This document shows, in pieces, positions 49,419 to 61,805 of a DNA stretch of 64,000 nucleotides. Position numbers and translations under genes: made by a program. The stretch is taken from the NCBI RefSeq assembly GCF_003073045.1, contig NC_037600.1, positions 15,330,352-15,394,351 of the forward strand, read 5' to 3'. Position 1 is the first letter of the stretch. Every line of letters starts with the position of its first letter. The notes beneath the pieces are model-generated. The model did not search any database. It saw only the letters and a program-made list of their open reading frames with translations, and was not told the DNA's origin. The stretch is from Pomacea canaliculata. Taxonomy: Eukaryota > Mollusca > Gastropoda > Architaenioglossa > Ampullariidae.

Positions 49419-49514
49419 CTATTTGCACCAACCCAGAATTTTTTTGTAGCGATGAATTAAAGTGCGTAATCTTTCCATCTGTGCGCGCAACTGAGCCATT
49501 TTACCTTCGTCCAT
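49419..49514 (-). other. 31-residue open frame near the right inverted repeat
   Basis: ATG at 49512-49514 and stop at 49419-49421. The peptide is basic and amphipathic (MAQLRAQMERLRTLIHRY), like a short helix. It sits about 230 bases inside the right inverted repeat, where a DNA transposon could carry its first exon. It could equally be chance, and no family is recognised. Confidence 0.2.
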
Positions 49515-49555
49515 CGCTAAAACTAGATTATAGTTAGCAAGAATTTAACGATGGT

Positions 49556-49556
49556 T

Positions 49557-49606
<50 letters not shown>
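49556..49606. repeat. (CAA)n microsatellite
   Basis: About 16 tandem CAA units, ending in a short A run, within the inverted-repeat element. Confidence 0.95.
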
Positions 49607-49742
49607 AAATGCTTAGATCAGTATCGCAATTCGCGAAGTTCAAACATCCGAATAAGCCAATACTGTTCAGTGCGCACTATGACATGGCAATTCCTGGGCT
49701 CAAGGCAATTGGCGGAAATGACCCGTCAGTGGTAAACATGAC

Positions 49743-49819
49743 CTGTTGACCCCTCTGCGCCTGCGCACTGTGAGAAAGCAATTCCTGGGCTCGGCAATTC
49801 GTGAGCTCGTGACACCGGG
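49743..49819 (-). repeat. Right terminal inverted repeat
   Basis: Reverse complement of 42520-42595 with a few mismatches and a 3-base length difference. Its inner neighbour, 49680-49710, carries a further 'attcctgggctcaagg' copy of the subterminal motif in the same orientation. Confidence 0.7.
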
Positions 49820-50633
49820 ATGCCGAGAGAGGGAGGCGTGCCTGAGTCACGTGTGTACATCTCCCGAGTGAGAGTTGTGTAGAGGGTAGTGGACATCGAC
49901 GCGGTACTGACCCCTTGTTGGATTAACCTCGTCTAGACGAGATTTTAATTGTATGGACTGAAAGAGTTGGAGCTCTACTGGATAAAGAAGAATCGCCTCT
50001 CAGGACCATTCTGTGATCAACGTGTTTTGGTTCAGCACCCACAGCACGTGGGCTAGGAGCTCCATGACGTCACCGCGGATTACCTCCCCTGCGACTGCGG
50101 AGTCTACAAATATTCTACAAGTGCCTCGTGTCAACAAACTTTCTCGGGAATGTTAGGACAGCAAACTATGAACACAAGTATATTTACACTCATATAAAAA
50201 AAGAAACAATACATCAACATAAATTGACATTAATTTTTATTCCACTCAACACCAACCATTAATCTCAGCCAGTAGGTCAAAGGGCAATTATTCTTTACAT
50301 GGCATGTTACATAGAAAAGTAAAATAAAAAGTCAATAGCGATATGAGGACCAATATGTTTGAACTGCATACAACTTTATATTGTACTTGACACTCATCAT
50401 GACTACAACATTAAGTATTGAGGTTTTTGGGCCAATGTCTTAGTAGTTGCAATGCAGAGGTTGTTTTCTGTGCTCTTGGTAAGGTACACATAAACAACTT
50501 ATGATGGCGTTAACAAATTGAATAAATATCAACATTATTACTTAATTTAGTTTCTAATTCTGACATTATATAGCACATGGAGTGGGAGTTATAGCCGTTT
50601 TGATCATTGTCGACATCATTTACTTTAATAAAG
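49820..50633. other. Spacer downstream of copy D
   Basis: 49820-50165 is GC-rich compared with its surroundings. 50165-50630 is AT-rich and likely includes the 3' untranslated region of copy D. No gene or recognisable repeat family was found. Confidence 0.4.
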
Positions 50634-53600
50634 CTATTTTATCCCGGTGAATTCCTCTCTCAGTCGGTAGAATTGTATCCTGTCCAAACACTGCAAAAAT
50701 AAATCATGACACACATGTATGTGTTTCTTTCGTTAAGAGCAATAATTTTGGGATGACACTCTCATGTAAAATGTTCTTATATTGCCTCAGTATCTTCAAA
50801 TTGCATCTCAGGATCAGTCGTAAAATCTAATGTTGCTTTTAATCACGCTTTATTAATAATCAACCAAATTGTAGTTTTATCTGCCGAGGAATGTTTGATA
50901 ACAATGAAAATTTTCTGTTATTTTCGAAATTTTTTGCGATTTCTTTTAAATAATAATCTACAATTTTTTTCATCAAATAATTTTAATAAATGTATCAGTG
51001 AACTTCGTTAAGTATTGGTTTATATAGGGTCTACCCATGCGTGAAGATTTCTGATGACTGTATCGTCGCCACACTTTCCATCACACGGCAGCAACATCTC
51101 AGCTGCCAGCTCCACCTGGTGTTTAGTCAGCAGACAGTCGTCAAAACAACTCAGTTTGGTGAAAAGCTGCCCATTGTAAGCTTGGTGCAGTGTTGTCCAC
51201 ACAGCTTCCCACGTCTGCCAACAAACATAATTCAATGTTTTAAGCAAAAATTTCTTGCGAATAAGAGGTTTCTCTGAACAATAAATGAAGGTGATCATTG
51301 CCATCTCGACATTAAGCACTTTATTATGTTTAAATGTATGATAAGTGAGGGTGAGTATTTATGCCCAATTCAATTAAATTTGTGTTTCCATTGGAAACAT
51401 ATTTTACAAGAATATTTGAAAAATTGAAAAAATACACGAATTTTAAAACTCCATTGACACCTCTTATATCAAGTTCTTTTTTGAATATCTTTGATTTTGA
51501 TGAGGCGGTGGGTCGAAAGTTAACAATAGAGTCAATAATGTGTTTGTAACAGAAAGTAATGCCTAGTACAATGTTCTCAAATTACACGATATATAATACA
51601 GAATATAACACAGTATATAAGACTTTGAACTTATAGATAGTGTGTACATTGAACAAGGTATACTTACCTTAAGTTCTGCTTGGCGTTCCCCCAGCAGGAC
51701 GAATGTCGCAGAAATAACTTGAACCACGTGGTCAGGAGGTTTAAACACACTTGCCAAGTCTTCGTCTGTCAGAGACTGTATAATTCGTTTGCTTTCTTGG
51801 AGCTTGTCTAGTTGTTTACACACTTCCTGTGCGTTCTTAAACCAAACCTGTTCCTTTACTGCTTCACCAACCAAGGAACGAGCCACTTTCTCTAGACAAT
51901 ATTGGAGTTCTTGGACTTCCAGATGTTTAAAGACTTTTTCAACTTCTGCAAAGAAACATATTCACAAATATAAGCACAAAGGTTGATGCACATCCTACAT
52001 ACACAGTCAGACACCTAAATCTTTCCTGAACATAATATATACCGCACCATGCTCATGCAAACAGAAAGCATGCAACTAAAAATATTTTCTTACCTTCTTT
52101 ACACAAAGCAAACAGGACGTCCTTTGCTCCCTCTACCTCTGGTGTGTACTGAAGGTTTACAACCAGACAGTGTTGAAGAGCACGATTCAGTCGATCAAAG
52201 TTTTTTTCCTCGGCAGCAGCAATCACTTCCTTTCGTAAGCGTTTGTACTTTGATTTTTTGGATTTTAGTTTTTCATCTAATATTGGATCTTTCAGACCGG
52301 CCATCTTGATGCGAGGGGCAATTTTTTCTAACAGTCGTGCGTTGTCTTCGGCAAGAGCGATGTAAGCGTCTTCATAACACTGTAAGTGTGTCTGAAAAAT
52401 AAGTATTTTGTCATGGTTTTATGATAGATGAATGGTTCATAATTATAGGTCAACATTACTAATGAAACATATGATGACTAATCAGAAGTAGAAGCTTTTA
52501 AACAGTTTACTTATCTTGTCTTCTTGACTTTTAAACATCGACTAAGCTCCAATAGTCAAATGAAAGAGTATGTTATTCACCATGATATCAGTACCTGTTT
52601 GGTCTTGTCAGTTATTATCGAATGCAGTGTTTTATCACAAGTCAGCAAGTAATTTAACACTTGAGCATTAACACAAGGTTCCGTCGGTCCGTGTGAGTTC
52701 TTGATGGTATCAATTTCCAGAGAAAATTCTGGAGCAGGATCGTCTGTGGGCACTTTCACAGTGATTGTCACATTAGCTTCTTCTCGACGCACAAGCACAT
52801 TGTCATGAAGATCATCTGGTTTCCAAAAAAAGTGGATTAGTCTGGGTGAAATGTCCAAGTTGGCTTCAACTTTAAAGTGGATGTTGACCTCTTCACCACG
52901 TTTCACCTCAACGATTCCTTCCGAATGTGAAGGTTCTGACAATCCTGCTTCGGCAGCTGCTTCACCAAAGCCAAAGCCGTTCTTTGGGTGGGTTGGGAAG
53001 GGTCGTGTTTCAGGAGGCACATAATCGCAGTCGATACGAAAATGTAACACCTTGCAGGCATTACCTTTATGAACCCCAGTCAGTTCAAGTTTATAAGTTC
53101 CTGTCTCTGGAAGTCTGACCAAGAGTGATGTGGTTTGCAGTGTCTGACTCAGCCTGAAAGGACATTGAATTTCAAGACACAGAAAACATAATACATAAGG
53201 GGGGGGGGTAAAGGATAAAAATATGTACAATGAAGCTCAGTATACTAAACATATATAGCAGTAGATAAAATTACTGTGTAAAATGTCTGATAAGTGTAAA
53301 ATTTCAACAGGGAACTTACAAAAGTAATCTGATTTAAAATATGTATTGATTATCTTTATTATTTAACAAATAAATATTTAATTTTTTCAGTACATTGCGA
53401 CTTCTCGAGATAAAAAAATAATAAATTGATTCTTACATTATTACATAACGATCCCTTTCTTTCTCTTTTGTAAATGTATTCCCAGAACAACTTTCGTCAA
53501 AAAACAGCTTGTAATCGAGTTTCGAGTCTCCTCCTGGACTAAAGAAGTCGATGGAGCAGCCTCCCATGTGGGTTTTTATAAGACATGTTGCAGGGCTGAG

Positions 53601-55627
53601 CAGATGCCATCCCGAGGAGTAATAAGCATTGCAGAAATGTGGTGAAGCAAAGAACTGTTCTTTTGTCCATGGCTCATGCAGCAGCTGCTTCTCTTTGTCA
53701 TTGGGATGACAGATGTATTTCATGACATCAGGATCCGTTAGAAAATAAAATTCGTCTATATCGGATATGAGTTTACCATCATTGGCTGTGAACCTGAAGA
53801 ACACAGAGAATCTTTAAATACATATCTAAATGCACCCTGGATTGTTCTAGCATCATGTCTCCTCAATCACTCGTCGTCGTCATCATCATAATCCATCATC
53901 CATCACACATCCCCATCCTCATCCCAATCATCATCATCATGACAGAATGATTAATTTGCTAATAAATTACCTTGTTCTTGCAGAATTTCCACAATCCTCA
54001 ACTAACATCCAGTTTCCTTTTTGGTGGCCGCTTGCTTTGACAAAGGCCCAGTGAGGGAACACAAACCGCCAGCTGCCGGCCACGTGTACAACTGCCCAGG
54101 TGGTTTTTGCTTTAATCTCATTGTCACCTGTAGTGTAAGAAGCTCCTTTTGCCACACCCTTCACGAGTATACATGGAATTCTTGCACATCTGTGTGAAAG
54201 AGTGTTTTTAGAGGGCAAATCGTTCACCTGAGTAACACTTCAGAAATAATACCAGAATAAAACCTATTCATTTAGAGTTTAGATCATCAGTATTGCGACC
54301 CACTCTTAGAAATGACTCACGACCACGTGAAAGATATAACAACAAAGAAAACCAGTATGATACTATTTAACAGCTTTATTTCTAACATATAAATAAAAGA
54401 ACTTGAATTTTTGGTGACTGAAGTCACGCTTCGTGAATACAGACTGGTTGATATCCATACTATGACCCCGGAGTTGATGAATTTTAGCGAGTAATAATGG
54501 GGAGGTTTTATCGTACTGTAAATTAATAAATTAGTTTGACACATGTGACTAAGGTAATGACGAAGACCTTTAGTGACACAAAACTTACCTGCACATCTTA
54601 ACGAACAGTTTACCGATGAAAACATGATTTTTGCATGTGTTGTACAGGTAATATCTTGGGCTCTGGTTGTCTTCGCACGTGTCTGTCTCTTGTTGACATC
54701 CGATGTTCTGAGCGCCCATCCACACAAAAATGGATCTTAACTTTTGTAGGTCGGAATTAAAATGACTGGTGAGGTAGTTGATAAGTTCATCAAAATTATT
54801 CTTTAGTGAATCTGGTGTCTGAAACAATAACACAATATTCAAGAAGGTGTATAGGGTATGGTTATAATAATTAATAATAATAATAATAATCATCATCATC
54901 AATCATCAATCATCAATCATCCATCCATCATCCATCCATCATCCATCCATCCTCCATCCATCCTCCATCCATCCTCCATCAATCACCCATCATTCATCAA
55001 TCATCCATCACCATCTATCATCATCATCATCTAGAGACTCTTATATCTCACAATAGCAATCAAGAGGGTAAATAAAGATTTGAACAAAAATCATCAAAAG
55101 TATTAATTCAAATATAATCGAAATGATATGAAATGTAATGTTTTAATAATAATCAAGTGACTGATGGTAAGCAATATTAGCAAGTCTCACTCCTACCTCC
55201 CTGGCCACTTTATCCACCTCTGTAAAGTCCTCCTCTCGAAGTAGTTCCTCCTTAAGGCTCTCGGGGGGACAGAGCGGTGGGTACCAGTCCTCTGACTTCC
55301 ACAGCTCCTCATCCTTTGAGGAATTCAAAAAGAGGTTAATGAAGTTAATGCCACATTAAGAGAGAAATCACTTCATCCAGAGACAAGATTGCAACTAACC
55401 ATCCACTTGATTGGTGAAAACTCTTTGAGAAAATACACGAAATAACTACTCATACACACTCCTTGCGATAAATCACATTCACACACATATTAGAGCCATT
55501 CACAACATAAGTCTGTAAGCTACATGGGTTCTGACCTGCTTCATTTGAGGTGTCGGTAACTCAGAATAAGCTTGGCTCCTAGAATTCCCCGTGTTTGGGC
55601 AAGTTGTGTCAGACAATATGTCTGATT
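50634..55627 (-). CDS. KY/hillarin-like transglutaminase-fold pseudoenzyme with dynein-stalk-like tail, copy D
   Basis: Exons: 55536-55627 (ATG at 55542-55544), 55197-55313, 54589-54818, 53971-54189, 53437-53793, 52595-53153, 52094-52391, 51668-51945, 51035-51214 and 50634-50690 (TAG). They give about 767 residues. The 5' edge of exon 2 is placed at AAG|GAT because no closer AG exists. The frame would also run further upstream. It is the most diverged full copy, yet all exon phases are kept. The core reads 'TTWAVVHVAGSWRF' with His, Thr and Phe at the triad positions. KY segments: FYFLTDPDVM, YYSSGW, VRLPETGTYKLEL, NGFGFGEAAAEAGL. The tail keeps KPPDHVVQVISA, LLGERQ, FDDCLLT and LHAW. The last exon reads CLDRIQFYRLREEF. 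Intron 2 carries a (CATC)n array. Confidence 0.84.
54868..55032. repeat. (AAT)n / (CATC)n compound microsatellite in intron 2 of copy D
   Basis: A run of AAT units passes into imperfect CATC/CATCAAT units with variants such as 'ccatcctccatc'. A related ATC-rich stretch lies at 53870-53940 in another intron of the same gene. Confidence 0.93.
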
Positions 55628-55629
55628 CT

Positions 55630-58260
55630 ATAATAAGAAAATATTTTACTAAATAAGTACAGAAAAAAAAATAACTGCATCTATCCTTTCATAAATTTGT
55701 TTTGTAAATAACTGTCAAGATTATTTTGTCTTATGTATTAAGGTGAATTAAGCAACATTTTTTGTATCTACATGTATTTAAAATTGTAACGAACATATCT
55801 GATGTGATGCAGAGAAATTAAATTTAATTTGACTTTTTGAATTATTTTAAGGTACATCTACAAGGGAGATTTGATTAACATGAGTGGCCATCCAGCAGGA
55901 CCAGGAGTAAATGTGAATCTCATCTGTTATCAGTGTGCTCGGAGTCAGTCATCTGTCAACAAGGCCCATAATTGACCTTTAAGGGGTCAGGCTCCTTGAG
56001 GATAGGAAACCGAGGAATTAATGTTTAAATACTTGTATGTTACAGTGATTTATTGTTAAAAGAAAAAACGCCAAGAAAACAAAAGAAACTACAGTACTTA
56101 CTTGAGTTTACCTTCAAAGAGAGAATAAATCGTTTCATTCACAAGCCTCTTGTGCGTACAATAGTTTATCTCAGCCTGATGATATATCCTCGATAAGGCG
56201 ATTCACCTGACTCAAAGCTATGTTCACATAAATAGCTTACATTCGTTACTGGGTTTAGTTCTCCAAATCTCACAAAATCTCAGCAAATAATATTGTTCCG
56301 TGACTTACATTATAGACACAGATGCGTTCAAACCTAAAAGAATTGCCGTGAGTTCAACAAAGGTGGGCTGCTATCAAATCACACTGAAGTTCCTGTCACT
56401 GGTGGAGGACTTAAAATTTCGGTCAGTCTCCATTACCAGCTCCTCAAAATAAAACAAAACTAAACAAAAATTCGATTCGGGATGAGACAGTGACTTCGAA
56501 ACATTCGCGACTGTCGTCTAATCATGTCAACACCAGTGCAACTGTCTGTTTGTAAAACATAACTGAAATATGTCCGGGTTATCAGCTCAAGTTACACACA
56601 TCTGGTGTTTCGAAGTGTAAGTCGGGAACAGCACAGACATCAGTCAAATACAAGATTTTTTCTTGTTTATCGCATGGCTTATCACGACCGCTCTTAAGTG
56701 TGGCGAACGATAGGTTGTAAAGGCTCTGAACGAGCATGAGGACCTAATCGAAAAATATAACTGATGTGATGTTTACTGCAGGGTTTTGTTTTCTTCTGTG
56801 CCATGTCGGGAATTTTGCAACTGAGGGAGCTGGAAGTTTAAGGACTCCGCACATATGATGAGGAACACATCTTAAAGGTCTTTTTCTTGTCCAGGAAAAA
56901 AGCTTCACAAATACATTCAAAATATTTCTTACAATAACACAATAACACTGCACATGTCCATTGTCCGTGATGGTGGTGTGTGTTGTGTGCTCGGCAAAAC
57001 TCGAGGGCATTGACAGCAATAGTAGTTATCTCACTAGATAACTTGCTTGAATAGGGAAACAGAAACTCACCCGAGTGTTACGAGCACCTTAAATATCTCA
57101 AATTCTTAAAATGGAGGTTATTCAATGGATCTATTGTTCCAAAGAAATATTTTTAACTTGTCAAAAGGGACGTAAACGATATTTTAAATTATCTCATTAG
57201 TTATTTCCTCTTTTATACCAGGAGTGTTGCTGGTATTCCCCTTTAAATGAACTGACGCGAGGTATAAACCTTGGGACTCCGGTAATGATAATAGTAACGT
57301 GTAAAGATTATCTTTCATACAGATTTGTATTTTATTTTATCTCGTTATTATCTATCTCACAATGTTGCTGGAAGGTCAGGTCATGTTGAGGCCAGTGATT
57401 GCAGGGTATATGCTACTTGAACTTGATGCTAAAGCTTATACCCAGGGTATCCATCAAGAATTTAGTCTGAAAATATGTTGTCATTTTTTCGTGTGAGGGA
57501 GAGGAGTTCAGGTTCGTTTTACGCGATGATATTCTTCGTCTTCAGAAAACTAATCTATGCTAACTGACCTGACCTAGTTAAGGCGCCCCGTACAGGTGTG
57601 CGACACATTGTTGTAACCCCAGTAGATGTCTGAGGTTGTATTTCTGTGCGTAAATGAATGATACATAAGGGAGAAAACACTGTAATATTTAGGAATTGTT
57701 CCACTATTGATTACTTCCCTTTAGATCCCGAAAAAGTCAACCAATCAGGAATTTCTCTCGTATAGAGATGTGTGTAGGCCACTTAAAAAAAATAGAAAAA
57801 AACCGACTGTCTATATGTAATATTTATATTTTGAAACCATTTAAATGAACCAAATACATTATAGGATGTTAAGAGATCGTAGAAATATTAAAGATTTATT
57901 TTAAAATACAATGCGATTACCTTTTTCATGAAGAGTATACGTGGACTGACATAAAATTAAACAAATAATTAGAGGTCTTAGCGTCGAGCATGTTCTAATG
58001 AGGCTCCATCCAGTCAGGGAATTTGATCTTGAAGTAAATATCCGAAGATAATAGCTCCGATCTGACTGCTACAGATCCTTGTACTCGAGGCAACGAGTGA
58101 GGATGTTCTGACAAATACGTAGACGTAAAATGGTATTGCCCTGTACTCTCGGTAACATTTCTTACCACCCACAACTAAATCACAAATAAGGACCGTCCAC
58201 CCTGCCAGCATGCAGACCATTGTGTTTGTCCACGTGGACACCGCTTACAGCTCTGTTCTG
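55630..58260. other. Upstream region of copy D without recognisable gene
   Basis: Minus-strand donor-like sites near 56100-56116, 56308 and 57070 could end untranslated exons of copy D, but no coding exon is supported. The open frames at 56744-57019 and 58014-58241 have no known domain and no counterpart in the other copies. Confidence 0.4.
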
Positions 58261-58442
58261 TGTCCTGTTTGTATTTTTCTCCCGACCGACTTTAAGTACT
58301 CTGTGGCTAATAAATTGTCGGTGACATTGGCAGTCATGTGATGTCCTCAAGGTGCGTGTCCTGTTTGTATTTTTCTCTCAACCGACTTTAAGTACTATGT
58401 GACTAATAAATTGTCGGTGAGATTGGCAGTCACGTGATGTCA
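58261..58442. repeat. Two-unit tandem duplication, period 96 bp
   Basis: An 86-base block starting 'tgtcctgtttgtattttt' at 58261 recurs at 58357 with about eight differences, separated by about 10 unrelated bases. It ends 'gcagtcatgtgatgtc' / 'gcagtcacgtgatgtc'. Each unit includes an AATAAA hexamer (within 'taataaattgtcgg'). Confidence 0.9.
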
Positions 58443-59479
58443 AGTACATAGAAACCTCCAGTTACAAGAAGTGACGTTCATTCGCCTAGCTAGCATGATA
58501 TCTGCATTTTATCACTTCCCTGGAATAGTTCTTATTATGGGTCTGCCAAGCCATTGTGCATTTTGTTGCGCTGTACATTTGTGTTTTTGACTGGTCTATG
58601 AATGCATGAAAGACATTTACACACGTGGACTACATCATTGAATAATGGTCTTCGTAGCCTGCAGTTTGTCTGAATGATCTTGTCCAAGGGATTTTTTGTG
58701 TGGTGGACTACTTGTCTCCTCACTGCAATTTTACCTTGTTATTTTTGATCTTCTATAAGTCATTACCTTCGTCGTAATTTCGATATTATTTTCATTTTTA
58801 TCTGCGACTGGACTTTGCAAAATTAATGTAGAATAAAATGAAAAGGCAGTTCCAATAACAGTGAACTGTCCCCAGACGTTCAGCCCTCTAACCGCTGTCC
58901 AGCATCATCTGCCTTCACCCTCCATCAACACACTTCATACTTCTTGCACAATATTTTTTGCCTTATTGTCAAGTATGACTTTGAATATACTGTTGTCTCT
59001 GTTTGTAGAATTTTACTGTCGCAACTCCTTTCAATGGTTTAACGCAGCTGCTCTTGAAATATCTTCATCACTGCCCAACGTCTACAACTTTTACAGGATC
59101 AGAGCCATGTGTTAAGTAGTTAAACAAAAACTCCGTTGAGGATATAATAGATTAGGAGGACTATTCTTTATTCCCAAGCACACTTTCTGTAAGTCAGCTC
59201 TAGAACACATAAAAAAATTATGTGACAGAAATACCAAGTTTTCATCGGTTAAAACTATATTTCATGCGCAATAAATATTTTTTTAAAATTTCAATGAAGT
59301 CTTTTTCTGTTGTCTGTTGTACTCTGGCTCTTTCAAATAGCAATTAGTTGAGAATAGCTAACATTTTAAATATTATGATCTAGGAATTTTAAATTGTCTA
59401 AATGGTGATGCGGAAATAATACAATTAGCACACATGATGAAAACGCAGCAAACAGTGACAGATGTGTACATGAAAACAA
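58443..59479. other. Spacer without recognisable gene
   Basis: AT-rich; the short frame at 58861-59115 is not recognised. No repeats are shared with other parts of the window. Confidence 0.45.
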
Positions 59480-59935
59480 AAGAACACAACTCTTAGTTGA
59501 CTCGTGTTACGAAATATACAGAAAGTTTGTAAAGTAGAGATTTATTACAATAATGTGTAAAAATTCTACCTATAATAATTAACTAAGAGTCAAAGCACTT
59601 GTTACTTTGTCATGAGTAAGGGAGACATGGCGCAGCCTCTACCTACATCGTTGATATTCACGGGCATCGTACTCTGTATGAAAACAACAAAAAAAAAAAA
59701 AAAAACAACTCTTTGTAGGTTTGTGGTGACAAACAATACGGAAAATCTGTAAAGTAAAGAGTCACTGAAATAAGTTGTAAAATATTTCCTAAAGTAATTG
59801 ATTAGGAGTCAGTTTTTCATCAAAGCATTCATCACTTCGTCATGAGTAAGGGAAACAAGTCGAAGTTTCTTGATGTACTGTTGATACTCTTTATGAGTTA
59901 GTTTCTCTTCATACATGGCTATGTGGTACAAGCTT
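59480..59935 (-). other. Locally duplicated terminal exon-like segment of copy E
   Basis: 59500-59680 and 59740-59910 are direct repeats of each other. On the minus strand the right one is open and reads LYHIAMYEEKLTHKEYQQ, ending VMNALMKN and a TGA at 59814-59816. It occupies the place of the last exon of copies A-D (ISFYRLREKL) but extends it by about 25 residues. The left unit has the same backbone (HVSLTHDK) but is broken. In copy E an in-frame stop in the preceding exon (60037) would come first, so use of this exon is uncertain. Confidence 0.4.
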
Positions 59936-61409
59936 TTACTAGATTTGGGCAGTGGGGTTTAATTTAATACGGTTTGTAGGTTTACCTCTTTCTTGAAAGT
60001 TTCTGTTGGTCTGTGCTCGCCAAACGTCCCGCCAGCTCACCCCAGCTTCTTTTTGACCAGATCCACCTGATCTGGAGTCAGTAAAGAGCAGTCCAAACTG
60101 CGAACTTTGTTCATAAGTTGTTGTTTGCTTATTTCCTTCAGTTTTGCATTGACCTTCTGCCATGTCTGGAACCCAAATATAATGTTGCTCACATATAAAT
60201 TGTCGCAAGGAGAACCTCCAAGACATCCGTATAATGTTACAAGTTGAACACACCGCCATGACTTTTGCTGCGAGTTAAATATAATATTATACATCTGTTT
60301 GATTCTTCAGTGCTCCAGGAACATTCTGAGCTCCTCAATGACTAACATTATTATGCAAGAATTATCTTACTTTACTTTTAACACGAACACTAAAATTTAG
60401 ATTAAAAGATTTACAGGTGTAAAGTTCACACCCAAAAATTAGATTTTACAGTTTGCTGACAATAAAGCAATGAAATAATTAATAAAATCTTGATCAGTAG
60501 AGTAAGATAGCTCAAAGCTACAAAAATGTTTTGAGTAATATTTTTAAGCTGTTTGTATATTAAAGAAATTAGCTTAGTATTAAGTGTATTTTAAATTACA
60601 TTACCCTTGTGAAAATAACGACAACAAAAATCATGAAGAAAGTAAGGTGTATCTTAACGATTGTTATACTTATTTTCTGCACTGCAGCCTGATTTTTGCA
60701 GTGTAACTAAAAACTGAACACGTACACAATAATTGAAGGGTAAAACATATAAACCTGCATCCTGTACATTTATATACACCGTGTACTCACATCAACTTCC
60801 TCCTCGCTTACTCCAACCATAATGAAGGCTGCAACGATGACGTTAATGACATGGTCTGAAGGTCTGTCACCATCGACCTCATCGTTACTCCTCATGGCCT
60901 CGATCATCGCTTTCTCGCCCAGCTCTCGTTTCCATAATAATTCCTTGCCCTTTCTGAACCAAGCCTGTTGTTGCACCATGTCCCCGACACAGGTGTTCTC
61001 TATTTTCTTGATGCACTCACGGAGCTCTTCCCAGTTTTTTCTTTGAACGGCCCCTTCCATTTCTGCACATAAAAATTTACAGACACATGTACCCACATTC
61101 ACACACACACACACGAAAACAGCCACGTGTACCAGCTACCTGAGTCCCTAGTGTCATGTCTGTAATCGTATAGCGTCCACACAAAAGCAAAAGATTTATT
61201 TAGCTTTAAAAACTTTTTTTTTCACACCTTCCTGACACAAGGCCATTAGTTGTATTTTAGCGTCCTCTATCTCTCTTTTGTTCTGAAGGTTGACAGCCAT
61301 GCAGTCCGTTAGCGCTTTATTCATCTGATCCAAGTTTCTTTCTCGTGCAGCGGTGAGCATTTCCTCTCGCTACGAAGGACATAAAAGAGGACGCATACAA
61401 ACTACTGTT

Positions 61410-61420
61410 GATTTTTTTTT

Positions 61421-61452
<32 letters not shown>
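61410..61452. repeat. Poly(T) tract
   Basis: A T-run of about 40 bases broken by one C lies just upstream (in gene sense) of the shortened helical exon of copy E. It could be the tail of a lost minus-strand retrotransposed sequence, or a simple repeat. Confidence 0.85.
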
Positions 61453-61454
<2 letters not shown>

Positions 61455-61639
61455 AAAAATTAAAGTAGTTTCATCAAAGAAACCCAGCTAAAACAAACTC
61501 TAATGTATATTATAAAAGCCATTACATCATTGGGGTTACCAAAATTAATGCATATTCTGACAGTTTGATTTTGTGAGCTTTTCATACAAATGTCATTAAG
61601 ATTTTCTATTTAAAATTTTTTCTATACTACGTCTTACTC

Positions 61640-61805
61640 ACATAATATCATTCGAAGTGTCATTACAATCTGATACATGTCTGTGTTTAATGCAAACAGT
61701 ACTTCATCGCTGATCAGCAAGTAATTCAGAACATGATCAATAAACAATGTTTTCTCGATTTCTTTCTTTCTTTTATGTTTTCTATAGTATCGATTTCAAA
61801 GAGTG
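61640..61805 (-). pseudogene. Remnant of the second KY-domain exon in copy E
   Basis: Minus-strand pieces FEIDTIENIK and VLNYLLISDEVL match the end of the corresponding exon in copy D (SLEIDTIKNS, VLNYLLTCDKTL). They lie in different frames, so the exon is broken, and no further upstream part is recognisable. It shows that copy E descends from a full-length ancestor. Confidence 0.75.

Larger units (their letters stand above)
42520..49819. mobile_element. Interval bounded by 76-bp inverted repeats: probable DNA transposon carrying a LINE
   Basis: 42520-42595 and 49743-49819 are inverted copies of each other (about 90% alike), both starting CCCGGTGTC. Inside both ends the motif 'gagcccaggaattgc' recurs, as in subterminal repeats of DNA transposons. 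Without the LINE at 43938-46877 the interval is about 4.35 kb. No transposase is recognised. Flanking bases show no evident target-site duplication, so the superfamily is unassigned. The interior is AT-rich with small frames, a plus-strand donor after 42791 and a (CAA)n run near the right end. A non-autonomous or decayed element is the simplest reading. Confidence 0.55.

Noticed and set aside
49820-50165. Possible split LTR flanking the inverted-repeat element together with 41900-42519
   Set aside because: The GC-rich stretches on both sides looked LTR-like, but I found no matching pair of terminal repeats, no primer-binding site and no internal coding motifs.
54885-55030. CRISPR-like periodic repeats
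   Set aside because: The units are 4-8 bases and imperfect, without spacers; this is a compound microsatellite in an intron.
55143-55328. Protein start at 55328
   Set aside because: The codon there is TTG inside a splice-acceptor region. The better start is ATG at 55542-55544 in the preceding exon, supported by the same arrangement in copies C and E.
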